From the NCBI RefSeq assembly GCF_000380065.1, contig NZ_KB904387.1, positions 31,476-95,475 of the forward strand: a DNA stretch of 64,000 bases. Reading direction: 5' to 3'. The translations under genes were made by a program, and so were the position numbers. The stretch comes from Streptococcus massiliensis DSM 18628. Its GTDB lineage: Bacteria; Bacillota; Bacilli; Lactobacillales; Streptococcaceae. The notes under the pieces were generated by a model. The model ran no database searches. It was not told where the DNA came from and was given only the letters and a program-made list of their open reading frames with translations. How positions within the stretch are numbered: the first letter of the stretch is position 1; every line of letters begins with the position of its first letter. Shown here one piece after another: positions 16,030 through 24,074 of this stretch.

Positions 16030-16046
16030 CTGACGAACCTTTTTTA
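16009..16046. terminator. Bidirectional terminator inside overlapping gene ends
   Basis: AAAAGTTCGTCAG / CTGACGAACCTTTT: a 9-bp core stem (16013-16021 with 16030-16038), 8-nt loop and A/T tracts on both sides. The TAA of yjbR (16027-16029) lies in the loop and the stop of the minus-strand gene (16018-16020) lies in the left arm. Confidence 0.75.
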
Positions 16047-17286
16047 AATGATCGGCAAAATTAGTACTGTAAGGTAGATAAGCATAGTCGTAGGGACAAG
16101 GATTTAAATAACTACTTTCAAAAAAATTTAGTGGTAAATAGCTATGTTTAAGTTGAGGGATTTTTGTTTGTCCTCGTAAATCCAGCAAAATTCCGCGACT
16201 AGATAGATGATATGGTAGGGGCAATGGGGACTGTTTTAGAGCATTTTTTATAGATAGTTCCTGTTTTTCCTCCATTGATAAAAGTAGCTGGCGATTTTTG
16301 GCAAACATGAGATTGTCAATGTAAAGAGAGAGCGCTTTTTGCATAATGAGATTGTTGTCGTAATCCATGGCATTTTTGTAACGAATGAAAGGCTCTTTGA
16401 TTGAAGAAGGGAGAACGCAGGCAGCTACGCGGAGGGCCGGAAAGAGAATGCTTGAAAAAGATTTAATATAAATCACACGATTTTGAGTGTCCAGATAATG
16501 TAAAGGAAGTTTTTTTTGACGATCGAAATCAGCCAGATAGTCGTCTTCAACAATGTAGACATTATAACGGTTTGCCAAGTTTAAAATATCCTCTTTTTCC
16601 TTACGACTAAGTGATTGTCCCAAAGGATTATGAAGGCGAGGAATCATATAAAAGAACTTGATTTCTTCTGTTTGGAAAATTTCTTCTAAGGCCGCTAAAT
16701 GAATACCTTCGGGTGTCCGTTCAATGCTAGCGTAGGGCAGATGTTGGGATTGGACAAGTTCATTCATGCGACTGTATGTCGGTTGTTCCACTAAAATTTT
16801 TTCGCGACCATTTGGAAAATCAATCTGTGAGAGAATTGAGAGGGCCTGTTGGGTGCCTGATGTGATAACAATATTGTTTAGTTGAGTATAGACGGCACTA
16901 TCTGTGAGAAGTTTTTGGACAGACTGTTGCAATTCTTCCAGACCTTCCTGTCGATGGTAGTAATTGAAAAGGTAATTTTCACGACCAATTAGAGTTTCAT
17001 TGACACAGAGACGGAAGTCTTCATAGGCCTGCTCATGGCCATCTGTTATGAGAACTTCCAAATCTTGATATTCGTTTTCGTCGCCTAAAACATAATAGCC
17101 ACTTTTAGGTTTGGCGTAAATGATATGCTGAAATTTCAGCTCCAACAAGGCTCTTTGTACAGTGTCTTTGTTGCAGGAATATTGAGCGCTTAGTGTCCGA
17201 ATGGATGGTAATTTTTCTCCTCGTTGCAGTTTACCAATTTTTATTTGTTTTTCAATATCTGAAATGATTTGTTGGTATTTGTTCAT
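16018..17286 (-). CDS. MocR-type regulator (GntR domain plus aminotransferase-like domain)
   Basis: A 422-residue protein with an N-terminal GntR winged helix (GEKLPSIRTLSAQYSCNKDTVQRA) fused to a fold type I aminotransferase-like domain. Conserved features include VITSGTQQAL, PRLHNPLGQ and IVEDDYLADF. At the place where MocR proteins have FSK, whose lysine binds PLP, this protein has FSS (AAA TCT TTT TCA AGC), so the usual Schiff-base lysine is absent. The start ATG 17286 has GGGGG upstream. Regulated genes are unknown; the ends overlap yjbR. Confidence 0.85.
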   Translation of the reverse strand: MNKYQQIISDIEKQIKIGKLQRGEKLPSIRTLSAQYSCNKDTVQRALLELKFQHIIYAKPKSGYYVLGDENEYQDLEVLITDGHEQAYEDFRLCVNETLIGRENYLFNYYHRQEGLEELQQSVQKLLTDSAVYTQLNNIVITSGTQQALSILSQIDFPNGREKILVEQPTYSRMNELVQSQHLPYASIERTPEGIHLAALEEIFQTEEIKFFYMIPRLHNPLGQSLSRKEKEDILNLANRYNVYIVEDDYLADFDRQKKLPLHYLDTQNRVIYIKSFSSILFPALRVAACVLPSSIKEPFIRYKNAMDYDNNLIMQKALSLYIDNLMFAKNRQLLLSMEEKQELSIKNALKQSPLPLPYHLSSRGILLDLRGQTKIPQLKHSYLPLNFFESSYLNPCPYDYAYLPYSTNFADHLKKVRQLLI

Positions 17287-17341
17287 GTGTCCCCCGACAG
17301 ATTTTTCTCCATTGTACCGCAAATATTGGAAAATGAAAAGA

Positions 17342-17377
17342 AAAATGAAGGTGAAACGAATTTTTCACCTTCATTTT
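17342..17377 (-). terminator. Terminator of the DUF1836-hemolysin III unit
   Basis: Perfect 15-bp stem AAAATGAAGGTGAAA / TTTCACCTTCATTTT with a 6-nt loop. It includes the first bases of the hemolysin III stop codon. Confidence 0.8.
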
Positions 17378-18026
17378 ACAACATGCAGTAAACGATGCCA
17401 ATATATTGCAGAGCCGAAGCTGCCATGATAAATAAGTGCCAAATCATATGGAAGTAGGGTTTCTTTTTGGCATAGAAAAGTGCACCGATGGTGTAGCAGA
17501 GCCCGCCTGCCAACATTAGACCCCAAAAGGTAGGAGTGGTTTGCTGGAGCAAGGCAGGAAGGATAAAGATTACCAGCCAGCCCATAAGTAGATAGAGAAA
17601 GAGGCTAAATTTTTCATTGATTTTCTTGGCAAAAATTTTATAGAGAATACCGAAAATTGTCGTCCCCCATTGAAGGATAATAATAACATAACCCAGCCAG
17701 CCATGGACCAATGAGAGAGCAACAGGGGTGTAACTCCCTGCAATAGCAATGTAAATCATACTATGGTCAATAATTCGCAAGACATATTTGTGGGTTGAAC
17801 CATAGGTCATAGAATGATAAATCGTAGATGACAGGAACATGAGAAAGAGGGAAATGACAAAGATTGACATGCCAACAGCCGCTTTCATACCATAGCTGTT
17901 ATAGGCATGGATAGCAGTGATAGGGAGCAGTGCCAGCATAGCAGCAGCACCAACTGCATGAGTGACAGCATTTGCAACTTCTTCACCAAAACTGAGTTTA
18001 ATAGATAATTTAGCTGTTTGATTCAT
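17376..18026 (-). CDS. Hemolysin III family (PAQR/YqfA) membrane protein
   Basis: A 216-residue integral membrane protein with seven predicted hydrophobic segments. The conserved PAQR metal-site residues are present: SSTIYHSM in segment 2, IIDHSMIYIAIAGSYTP in segment 3 and HMIWHLFIMAASALQY in segment 7. Family members are linked to membrane lipid homeostasis; true haemolytic activity is doubtful. ATG 18026 is preferred over the frame's earlier codon because GTGAGG is 6 bases upstream. It overlaps the preceding DUF1836 gene by 17 bp. Confidence 0.85.
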   Translation of the reverse strand: MNQTAKLSIKLSFGEEVANAVTHAVGAAAMLALLPITAIHAYNSYGMKAAVGMSIFVISLFLMFLSSTIYHSMTYGSTHKYVLRIIDHSMIYIAIAGSYTPVALSLVHGWLGYVIIILQWGTTIFGILYKIFAKKINEKFSLFLYLLMGWLVIFILPALLQQTTPTFWGLMLAGGLCYTIGALFYAKKKPYFHMIWHLFIMAASALQYIGIVYCML

Positions 18027-18456
18027 GAGAAACCTCACTTTCTAATTGTGAGAGGAGTTGACGTGTCTGATAGTAAGTTTTTAGCGTGTGACAAGCAGAA
18101 AGAATGAGTTCGGGTATATCCGCATTTTCTTCATTCATGGCACTGACAAAGCTATTGTAAAGTTGTTCGGGAGGTAATTCCAGCTTTTCGATAGCTGTCC
18201 AGATGTCTTGAATAGAAAAGACGGGCTTTAAGCTAGTAATAGCTAGCAAGCGAGCCACTTGTAAAGAGTTATACTTTTTTTTGATGGGTTTAGGAATATA
18301 ACCGTGTTTAACGTAATTATTGACCATTGAGGCTGTTAAGGTTACTTGAGGTTGATCAGTTGCTGCTAATATAGTCTGGTTAACATAACTCAGAACTTGG
18401 TCAAGATAGAGATCCAGCTGAGGTAGATTCTCCCATTTTGGAAAAGATGATTTCAT
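18010..18456 (-). CDS. DUF1836 domain protein, probable regulator
   Basis: A 148-residue protein of the DUF1836 family. The central segment TASMVNNYVKHGYIPKPIKKKYNSLQVARLLAI looks like a MerR-type winged helix-turn-helix, so DNA binding is likely. It is co-transcribed with the overlapping hemolysin III gene. A consensus promoter and a perfect 8-bp inverted repeat lie directly upstream, suggesting autoregulation. Target genes and ligand are unknown. Confidence 0.8.
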   Translation of the reverse strand: MKSSFPKWENLPQLDLYLDQVLSYVNQTILAATDQPQVTLTASMVNNYVKHGYIPKPIKKKYNSLQVARLLAITSLKPVFSIQDIWTAIEKLELPPEQLYNSFVSAMNEENADIPELILSACHTLKTYYQTRQLLSQLESEVSHESNS

Positions 18457-18473
18457 ATTTTCAACTTTCTTTC

Positions 18474-18521
18474 ATCTAGTTTTTATAACTAGATTATAAA
18501 ATATTAAAGATTAAATGTCAA
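18474..18521 (-). promoter_or_regulatory. Consensus promoter and operator-like palindrome of the DUF1836 unit
   Basis: Minus-strand TTGACA (18516-18521), 17-bp spacer, TATAAT (18493-18498). The inverted repeat ATCTAGTT-5-AACTAGAT (18474-18494) begins in the -10 box and covers the predicted start, an ideal repressor position. Confidence 0.7.
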
Positions 18522-18537
18522 CTATTTATCTGAGATA

Positions 18538-18546
18538 TGTTACAAT
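18538..18546 (+). promoter_or_regulatory. Promoter of yaaA placing +1 at the start codon
   Basis: Extended -10 TGT-TACAAT (hexamer 18541-18546). The predicted +1 is 18553, the A of the ATG; only GAAAAT lies between, with no ribosome site. Confidence 0.55.
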
Positions 18547-18552
18547 GAAAAT

Positions 18553-19281
18553 ATGAAAATTTTAATTCCAACCGCAAAAGAAATGAATTTGGAGAGAGAA
18601 GTTGTAGATTCAGCCCCTCTTTCGGACAATAGCAGAGCTGTTCTGGCGGCTTTGAGGGCTTATTCCAGTCATGAACTTGCCCAACTTTACAAGGTCAGCC
18701 CAGAAAAAGCCCAGCAAGAATATAAAAACATTGAAAAATTAGCAAAAGGTCAGGCTGCCAGCTACCCAGCTCTTTATCTGTTTGACGGACTCATGTACCG
18801 CCATATCAAGCGGGACAATTTGACGGCAGCAGAGGAAGATTATCTGCGCCAGCATATTCTCATCACTTCCAGTCTCTATGGTGTCATTCCAGCCCTATCG
18901 CCTATTTCGCCTCACCGTTTGGACTTTATGGTCAAGCTGCAAGTGGCTGGGCAAAGCCTCAAGAAATTTTGGCAAAAGCCTTACGCGCAAGCGGTGGCAG
19001 GAGAAGACTGGCTGCTTTCTCTCTTATCCAGCGAGTTTGAGACCGTTTTTCCAAAGGCTATTCGCGATAAGATGATTCGGGTTAAGTTTTTAGAGGAAAA
19101 GGCAGGGGTCTTGAAAGTGCATTCGACCATTTCCAAAAAAGCGCGCGGACAATTTTTGACGGCTCTAATGGAGAAGAATATTACCAGCCTCGAGCAGATG
19201 AAACAACTAGAATTTACTGGTTTTTTCTATCGTCCAGACCTTTCTAGTGAGACAGAACTTGTATTTGTTAAGAAAAAATAG
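18553..19281 (+). CDS. yaaA: YaaA family peroxide stress protein
   Basis: A 242-residue YaaA/UPF0246 protein. Typical features: the N-terminal MKILIPTAKEMN, LYLFDGLMYRHI in the middle and the C-terminal TISKKARGQFLTAL. In E. coli the family limits free iron and oxidative damage to DNA; the biochemistry is only partly known. No Shine-Dalgarno sequence precedes the ATG, which coincides with the predicted transcription start. Followed by a clean hairpin terminator. Confidence 0.9.
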   Translation: MKILIPTAKEMNLEREVVDSAPLSDNSRAVLAALRAYSSHELAQLYKVSPEKAQQEYKNIEKLAKGQAASYPALYLFDGLMYRHIKRDNLTAAEEDYLRQHILITSSLYGVIPALSPISPHRLDFMVKLQVAGQSLKKFWQKPYAQAVAGEDWLLSLLSSEFETVFPKAIRDKMIRVKFLEEKAGVLKVHSTISKKARGQFLTALMEKNITSLEQMKQLEFTGFFYRPDLSSETELVFVKKK

Positions 19282-19305
19282 AAAAGCGACCATTGGTCGC
19301 TTTTT
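19282..19305. terminator. Terminator after yaaA
   Basis: AAAAGCGACC / GGTCGCTTTT stem with a 3-nt loop and a T tract; the A tract on the left lets it also serve the convergent FMN reductase gene. Confidence 0.8.
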
Positions 19306-19327
19306 GTTGGTAGGATAAACAGATTTA

Positions 19328-19882
19328 TTATTTTGCTTCAGTAGCTGAAATTAAAGCATCTGCCTGTGCTTGCAATTCAGCGAATTTGTCTTCGGCAACA
19401 GCCAATTTTCCGTCGCCCCATGCTTCTGGATTGATACTAACGCCCGTGAATGGCTCAACAACATTGGTACGGATGAATGGAAGCAAGCCGCGGTAGTACT
19501 TGAAGACTTCGTCTGGAGAAGCTCCGTTTGCGACTGAGGATACAGTGACCAATTTTCCGTTCAAGGCAGAAGGGCCAGTTGGGTCTGAAAGATCAAGAGC
19601 GCGAGACAACCAGTCAAGCAAGTTTTTCATTACGCCTGGGATAGACCAGTTGTAAACGGGTGAGAAAATCCAGATTGCGTCAGCAGCCAAGATTTCTTCG
19701 CGAGCTTTGGCAACAGCAGCTGGAGCCGGGCTTTCAAGGTCTTGGTTGAAGAAAGGCACTTGACTGTAGTCAAGATAAGAAACTTCCGCTTTGCCAGCAA
19801 GAGCTTTTTCAGCTTGCGCTGCTAATTGGTGGTTGAATGAGCCTTGGCGGAATGAACCGACGATAAATAATACTTTAGACAT
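19328..19882 (-). CDS. NAD(P)H-dependent FMN reductase
   Basis: A 184-residue flavodoxin-fold reductase. FMN-binding loop [13 protein letters not shown] near the N-terminus and the family segment [20 protein letters not shown] around residue 75-95. Likely reduces flavins, quinones or azo/nitro compounds. ATG 19882 (MSKVLFIVG) is used because GGAG is close upstream. It lies just downstream of a MarR gene on the same strand, with an operator-like palindrome between them, so MarR probably controls it. Confidence 0.87.
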   Translation of the reverse strand: MSKVLFIVGSFRQGSFNHQLAAQAEKALAGKAEVSYLDYSQVPFFNQDLESPAPAAVAKAREEILAADAIWIFSPVYNWSIPGVMKNLLDWLSRALDLSDPTGPSALNGKLVTVSSVANGASPDEVFKYYRGLLPFIRTNVVEPFTGVSINPEAWGDGKLAVAEDKFAELQAQADALISATEAK

Positions 19883-19903
19883 AAGAGTCTCCATTTCTTT
19901 TTT

Positions 19904-19947
19904 GTTGTATGCATATATGTTACAACAATTATCACTAGTTAGCAACA
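19904..19947 (-). promoter_or_regulatory. Promoter and MarR-type operator of the FMN reductase gene
   Basis: Palindrome GTTGTA-11-TACAAC (19904-19926). On the minus strand a plausible -35 TTGCTA and, 17 bp on, a -10 TAACAT would place the palindrome across the -10 box. Repression by the adjacent MarR protein is inferred. Confidence 0.5.
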
Positions 19948-19949
19948 AT

Positions 19950-20396
19950 TTAGCTCAAATTTTTAAATTTCTTTAAAATACGGATTAAATCTTCCTTATC
20001 CTGCTCGTTCAAAATTCCCAAAACATGCGAAATATTTTCTATGTGATAGGGAAGAACTTCCTCAATTTTTTGGCGTCCTAATGGAGTAAGTCCGATAAGA
20101 AAAGAACGCCGATCACTAGGATCGCAAGTTTTAAAAATCCAACCGTCTCTTACCATATTTTTGATAACGACAGTCATATTGCCAGAAGTAGCAAGCATTT
20201 TGTCAATGAGGTCTTGAATGCGAAGGTTGCCTTTGCTGTACAAAGTTTCGAGCACAGAGAACTGAGTAGGTGTTAATCCATGCTCTTTAATAACTAGATT
20301 TTCGTGTGTACTCACGGTTCGGGAAGCTTTATGGAGGACAATAGCTGTTTTGAGTGATAGCTGGTTTTGGTTTAGAAGTTCATTCATCATTTTCAT
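19950..20396 (-). CDS. MarR family transcriptional regulator
   Basis: A 148-residue winged-helix regulator. The recognition region is [42 protein letters not shown] with the wing [16 protein letters not shown]. The dimerisation helices are at both ends. Such proteins usually repress a neighbouring gene and release DNA on binding a small phenolic or on oxidation; there are no cysteines in obvious sensor positions except one in the wing (TCDPSDRR). An extended -10 (TGA-TAAAAT) lies just upstream of its ATG at 20396. Confidence 0.9.
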   Translation of the reverse strand: MKMMNELLNQNQLSLKTAIVLHKASRTVSTHENLVIKEHGLTPTQFSVLETLYSKGNLRIQDLIDKMLATSGNMTVVIKNMVRDGWIFKTCDPSDRRSFLIGLTPLGRQKIEEVLPYHIENISHVLGILNEQDKEDLIRILKKFKNLS

Positions 20397-20465
20397 AATG
20401 ATATTTTATCACGATATAGTAAAAAAGCAAGAGCAAGAAAAATTCTAGTAAAGTAGGAGAATTTT

Positions 20466-20474
20466 TGGTATAAT
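20466..20474 (+). promoter_or_regulatory. Promoter of the tseB-like gene placing +1 at the GTG start
   Basis: Extended -10 TGG-TATAAT (hexamer 20469-20474). The predicted +1 is 20481, the first base of the GTG start codon. Confidence 0.6.
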
Positions 20475-20480
20475 GATTGG

Positions 20481-20966
20481 GTGAAAAATAGAAGAAATAA
20501 AACTCCAAAGAGCTTGTTTTGGCAGTTAAGTATGGGCTCGGCCTTGCTATTGTTGTCTTTGATTATATCATTGGGAGTGATTGTCTATCTGGCTCAACTT
20601 CCTTATGCGGCGGCAAGGCAGGAAATAACTCGGATTGCGGGAAAAGAAGCAGGTATTAAGACGATAGAAAGTATTGATTTTTTCAATGCAAAGGAGAGCT
20701 ATACTAGTTTGATTGGCAAAAATGTGAAGGGGCATGAAAAGGCTGTTCTTTTGGACAAAAAACAGCAGCAGGTTTACATTTATGATTTGAAGCAAGGACT
20801 CAGCCAAAAAGAGGCAGAAAAGATTGCGCATACTAAGGGTGTTAAGCAAATTGATAAGGTAACTTTTGGTCGCTTGAATGACAAGCCGGTTTGGGAAGTC
20901 AAATCGGGTGTTCACTATTATATCGTTAATTTTGAAAAGGCCATTACTTCGAAAGAGGAGGAATAA
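20481..20966 (+). CDS. DUF5590/TseB-like membrane-anchored protein
   Basis: A 161-residue protein with a basic N-terminus, one hydrophobic segment (about residues 17-39) and an extracytoplasmic domain with two repeats of a PepSY-like fold (IDFFNAKESYTSLIGKN, LKQGLSQKEAEKIAHTKGV). The Bacillus relative YpmB/TseB affects cell-wall elongation. The same order, ypmB-aspB-asnS, occurs in Bacillus. The start is GTG 20481 without any ribosome site and at the predicted +1. Its stop overlaps the aspB start by one base (TAATG). Confidence 0.82.
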   Translation: MKNRRNKTPKSLFWQLSMGSALLLLSLIISLGVIVYLAQLPYAAARQEITRIAGKEAGIKTIESIDFFNAKESYTSLIGKNVKGHEKAVLLDKKQQQVYIYDLKQGLSQKEAEKIAHTKGVKQIDKVTFGRLNDKPVWEVKSGVHYYIVNFEKAITSKEEE

Positions 20967-22150
20967 TGAACTTAAAATTATCAAATCGCGTTTTAAATAT
21001 GGAAGAAAGTGTGACCTTGGCGGCAGGAGCACGGGCCAAAGCTTTGAAAGCTCAAGGGCGAGACATTCTTTCGCTGACCTTGGGAGAGCCTGATTTTCTG
21101 ACGCCTGAAAATATTCGCCATGCGGCAGTGCAGGCAATCGAAGACGGGCGAGCTAGTTTTTATACGGTGACCAGCGGTCTGCCTGAGTTGAAAGCTGCTA
21201 TCGTTGATTATTTTGCCAAATACTATGGCTATCAGATTGAGCCCAATCAAGTGACGGTGGGGACAGGAGCTAAATTTTCTCTCTACACCTTCTTTATGAG
21301 CGTTATCAATCCTCTGGACGAAGTGATTATTCCGACGCCTTACTGGGTCAGCTATGCCGACCAGATTAAAATGGCGGAAGGGCAGCCAGTCTTTGTGGAA
21401 GCAAAGGAAGCCAATCGATTCAAAATAACGGTCGAGCAGCTGGAAGCTGCGCGGACGGACAAGACCAAGGTCTTGGTGCTCAATTCACCGTCTAATCCGA
21501 CAGGTATGATTTATACGGCAGAGGAATTGCTGGCGATTGGAAATTGGGCAGTGGAGCATGATATTCTTATTTTGGCCGACGATATTTACGGTCGCTTGGT
21601 TTATAATGGCAATCAATTTACGCCGATTTCTAGTCTGTCGGAGGCAATTCGTAAGCAGACGATTGTCGTCAATGGTGTGTCCAAGACCTATTCTATGACT
21701 GGTTGGCGGATTGGTTACGCGGTTGGCGATGCGGAGATTATTGCAGCCATGACTAAGGTAGCAGGGCAAACGACTTCCAATCCGACAGCGGCAGCCCAAT
21801 ACGCTGCCATTGAAGCACTAGCTGGCTCACAAGATACCGTTGAGACCATGCGTCAAGCCTTTGAGAAGCGCCTCAATACCATTTATCCTTTGCTGGCTGA
21901 AGTACCGGGCTTTGAAGTGGTCAAGCCGCAGGGAGCCTTCTACCTGTTCCCAAATGTCAAAAAAGCCATGGAAATGAAAGGCTATACGGATGTGACCGAC
22001 TTTACGACGGCTATTTTGGAAGAAGTGGGTGTTGCCTTGGTGACGGGTGCCGGCTTTGGCGCGCCAGAAAATGTGCGGCTCAGCTATGCGACCGACCTTG
22101 ATACACTCAAGGAAGCGGTAGAGCGCCTCAAAAAATTTATGGAAAATTAA
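20966..22150 (+). CDS. aspB: Pyridoxal phosphate-dependent aspartate aminotransferase
   Basis: A 394-residue class I aminotransferase that interconverts aspartate and oxaloacetate using 2-oxoglutarate/glutamate. Visible are GEPDFLTPENI, SPSNPTGMIY, the PLP lysine in VNGVSKTYSMTGWRIGY and the C-terminal substrate Arg in NVRLSY. GAGGAGG provides the ribosome site. Placed directly before asnS, so aspartate production is coupled to asparaginyl-tRNA formation; co-transcription from the tseB-like promoter is likely. Confidence 0.94.
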   Translation: MNLKLSNRVLNMEESVTLAAGARAKALKAQGRDILSLTLGEPDFLTPENIRHAAVQAIEDGRASFYTVTSGLPELKAAIVDYFAKYYGYQIEPNQVTVGTGAKFSLYTFFMSVINPLDEVIIPTPYWVSYADQIKMAEGQPVFVEAKEANRFKITVEQLEAARTDKTKVLVLNSPSNPTGMIYTAEELLAIGNWAVEHDILILADDIYGRLVYNGNQFTPISSLSEAIRKQTIVVNGVSKTYSMTGWRIGYAVGDAEIIAAMTKVAGQTTSNPTAAAQYAAIEALAGSQDTVETMRQAFEKRLNTIYPLLAEVPGFEVVKPQGAFYLFPNVKKAMEMKGYTDVTDFTTAILEEVGVALVTGAGFGAPENVRLSYATDLDTLKEAVERLKKFMEN

Positions 22151-22168
22151 AGAGAAAAGAGAAAAAAC

Positions 22169-23515
22169 GTGTCGAAAAAATACATTTCAATCATTGATGT
22201 CAAAGACCATGTCGGTCAAGAAATTACCATTGGCGCTTGGGTCGCCAATAAATCTGGCAAGGGCAAAATCGCTTTCTTGCAGCTGCGCGACGGAACGGCT
22301 TTCTTTCAAGCAGTCGCTTTTAAGCCCAACTTTATCGAAAAATTTGGCGAAGAAGAAGGCTTGGCAAAATTTGATACTATTAAAAAATTGAGCCAAGAAA
22401 CTTCTGTCTTGGTGAAAGGAATTGTCAAGGAAGACGAGCGCTCTAAATTTGGCTACGAGCTGGATGTGACGGATCTTGAGGTCATTGGCGAGTCGACCGA
22501 CTATCCGATTACGCCTAAGGAGCACGGGACGGACTTCCTCATGGATCACCGTCATCTGTGGCTGCGTTCGCGCAAGCAAATGGCTATGATGCAGATTCGT
22601 AATGCCCTGATTTATGCTTCTTACGAGTTTTTTGACCAAAATGGCTTTATCAAGTTTGATAGCCCGATTTTGTCTGGCAATGCTGCTGAAAATACGACAG
22701 AGCTTTTTGAGACCGACTATTTTGGCAATCCTGCCTTTCTCAGTCAATCAGGTCAGCTTTATCTAGAAGCGGGCGCTATGGCGCTAGGGCGGGTTTTCGA
22801 CTTCGGACCTGTTTTCCGCGCTGAAAAATCCAAAACGCGTCGCCACTTGACCGAATTTTGGATGATGGACGCAGAGTATCCTTTTGTCACACATGACGAG
22901 TCTTTGGATTTGCAAGAAGCCTATGTCAAAGCCTTGATTCAGGGTGTGCTTGACCGTGCGCCACAAGCCTTGGACATCTTGGAACGCAACACGGACTTAC
23001 TCAAAACCTATCTTGAGCAGCCTTTCAAGCGTGTCTCTTACGATGAAGCCATTGATCTGCTTCAGGAGCATGAAAATGACGAAGATGCCGACTACGAGCA
23101 TATTGAGCGCGGCGAGGATTTCGGTTCACCGCATGAGACTTGGATTTCTAATTATTTTGGTCTGCCGACCTTTATCGTTAATTACCCGGCAAGTTTCAAG
23201 GCTTTTTATATGAAGCCTGTGCCTGGCAATGAAGACCGCGTGCTCTGTGCCGATCTCCTTGCGCCAGAAGGTTATGGCGAGATTATCGGCGGCTCTGAAC
23301 GGGAGACGGATTACGATAAATTGCTAGAAAAAATCAAGGAAAATGGGCTGGATCCTAAAGACTACGACTGGTATCTCCAGCTGCGCCAATACGGCTCTGT
23401 CCCTCACGCAGGCTTTGGGCTGGGCTTGGAGCGCATGGTGACCTTTGTAGCAGGTACCAAGCATATCCGCGAAGCCATTCCCTTCCCACGCATGCTGCAC
23501 CGAATTAAACCATAA
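22169..23515 (+). CDS. asnS: Asparaginyl-tRNA synthetase
   Basis: A 448-residue class IIb synthetase: N-terminal OB-fold anticodon-binding domain (about residues 1-105), then the catalytic core with motif 2 around [17 protein letters not shown] and motif 3 GFGLGLERM. The [11 protein letters not shown] segment separates AsnRS from AspRS. Start is GTG 22169 with AAGAGAAAAGAG upstream. No T-box leader is present between aspB and asnS. A terminator follows. Confidence 0.96.
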   Translation: MSKKYISIIDVKDHVGQEITIGAWVANKSGKGKIAFLQLRDGTAFFQAVAFKPNFIEKFGEEEGLAKFDTIKKLSQETSVLVKGIVKEDERSKFGYELDVTDLEVIGESTDYPITPKEHGTDFLMDHRHLWLRSRKQMAMMQIRNALIYASYEFFDQNGFIKFDSPILSGNAAENTTELFETDYFGNPAFLSQSGQLYLEAGAMALGRVFDFGPVFRAEKSKTRRHLTEFWMMDAEYPFVTHDESLDLQEAYVKALIQGVLDRAPQALDILERNTDLLKTYLEQPFKRVSYDEAIDLLQEHENDEDADYEHIERGEDFGSPHETWISNYFGLPTFIVNYPASFKAFYMKPVPGNEDRVLCADLLAPEGYGEIIGGSERETDYDKLLEKIKENGLDPKDYDWYLQLRQYGSVPHAGFGLGLERMVTFVAGTKHIREAIPFPRMLHRIKP

Positions 23516-23522
23516 AAGAAAG

Positions 23523-23559
23523 AAAATCCTAAGTTTAGCTATTAAATTTGGGATTTTTT
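23523..23559 (+). terminator. Terminator after asnS
   Basis: AAAATCC / GGATTTT outer stem with an imperfect AT-rich inner stem and a T6 tract. Confidence 0.65.
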
Positions 23560-23606
23560 CATCTCTTGAAAGGAGATGAAAACAGATATTATTTGAGTAA
23601 AAATTA

Positions 23607-23615
23607 TGGTATAAT
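23607..23615 (+). promoter_or_regulatory. Extended -10 promoter of ridA
   Basis: TGG-TATAAT; the leader contains CAAGGAG before ATG 23646. Confidence 0.6.
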
Positions 23616-23645
23616 GAAGTAAATACTACTTCAAGGAGAATCAAT

Positions 23646-24026
23646 ATGGCACAAGCAATTCATACAGATAAAGCCCCTGCAGCAATCGGACCTTATGTAC
23701 AAGGAAAAATCGTTGGAAATCTTTTATTTGCCAGTGGTCAAGTTCCACTATCGCCAGAGACTGGTGAGATTATAGGTGAAACGATTCAGGAGCAAACTAA
23801 ACAAGTGTTGTCAAACATCAAAGCGATTTTAGAAGAAGCAGGGACGGATTTTGACCATGTTGTTAAGACAACTTGCTTCCTTAGTGACATGAATGATTTT
23901 GTGCCATTTAACGAAATCTACGCAACGGCCTTTACCAAGGAATTTCCAGCTCGCTCTGCGGTGGAAGTTGCTCGCCTGCCACGTGATGTTAAGGTCGAAA
24001 TCGAAGTAATTGCAGAATTGAAATAA
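23646..24026 (+). CDS. ridA: RidA family enamine/imine deaminase
   Basis: A 126-residue YjgF/YER057c/UK114 protein that hydrolyses reactive 2-aminoacrylate-type intermediates from PLP enzymes. Signatures: APAAIGPYVQG near the N-terminus, the substrate-binding Arg in FPARSAVEVARLP and the C-terminal VEIEVIAE. AAGGAG precedes the ATG. The gene is followed at 48 bp by rapZ and may share its transcript. Confidence 0.93.
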   Translation: MAQAIHTDKAPAAIGPYVQGKIVGNLLFASGQVPLSPETGEIIGETIQEQTKQVLSNIKAILEEAGTDFDHVVKTTCFLSDMNDFVPFNEIYATAFTKEFPARSAVEVARLPRDVKVEIEVIAELK

Positions 24027-24074
24027 GTTGGACGCTTGTCTAACTATCCTAAGCTAGAAAAGAAAGGAGCTCTC

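Noticed and set aside
16018-20396. Mobile island spanning the minus-strand accessory genes
   Set aside because: No integrase, attachment-site repeats or tRNA gene are present, and the genes are small independent units with their own promoters and terminators.
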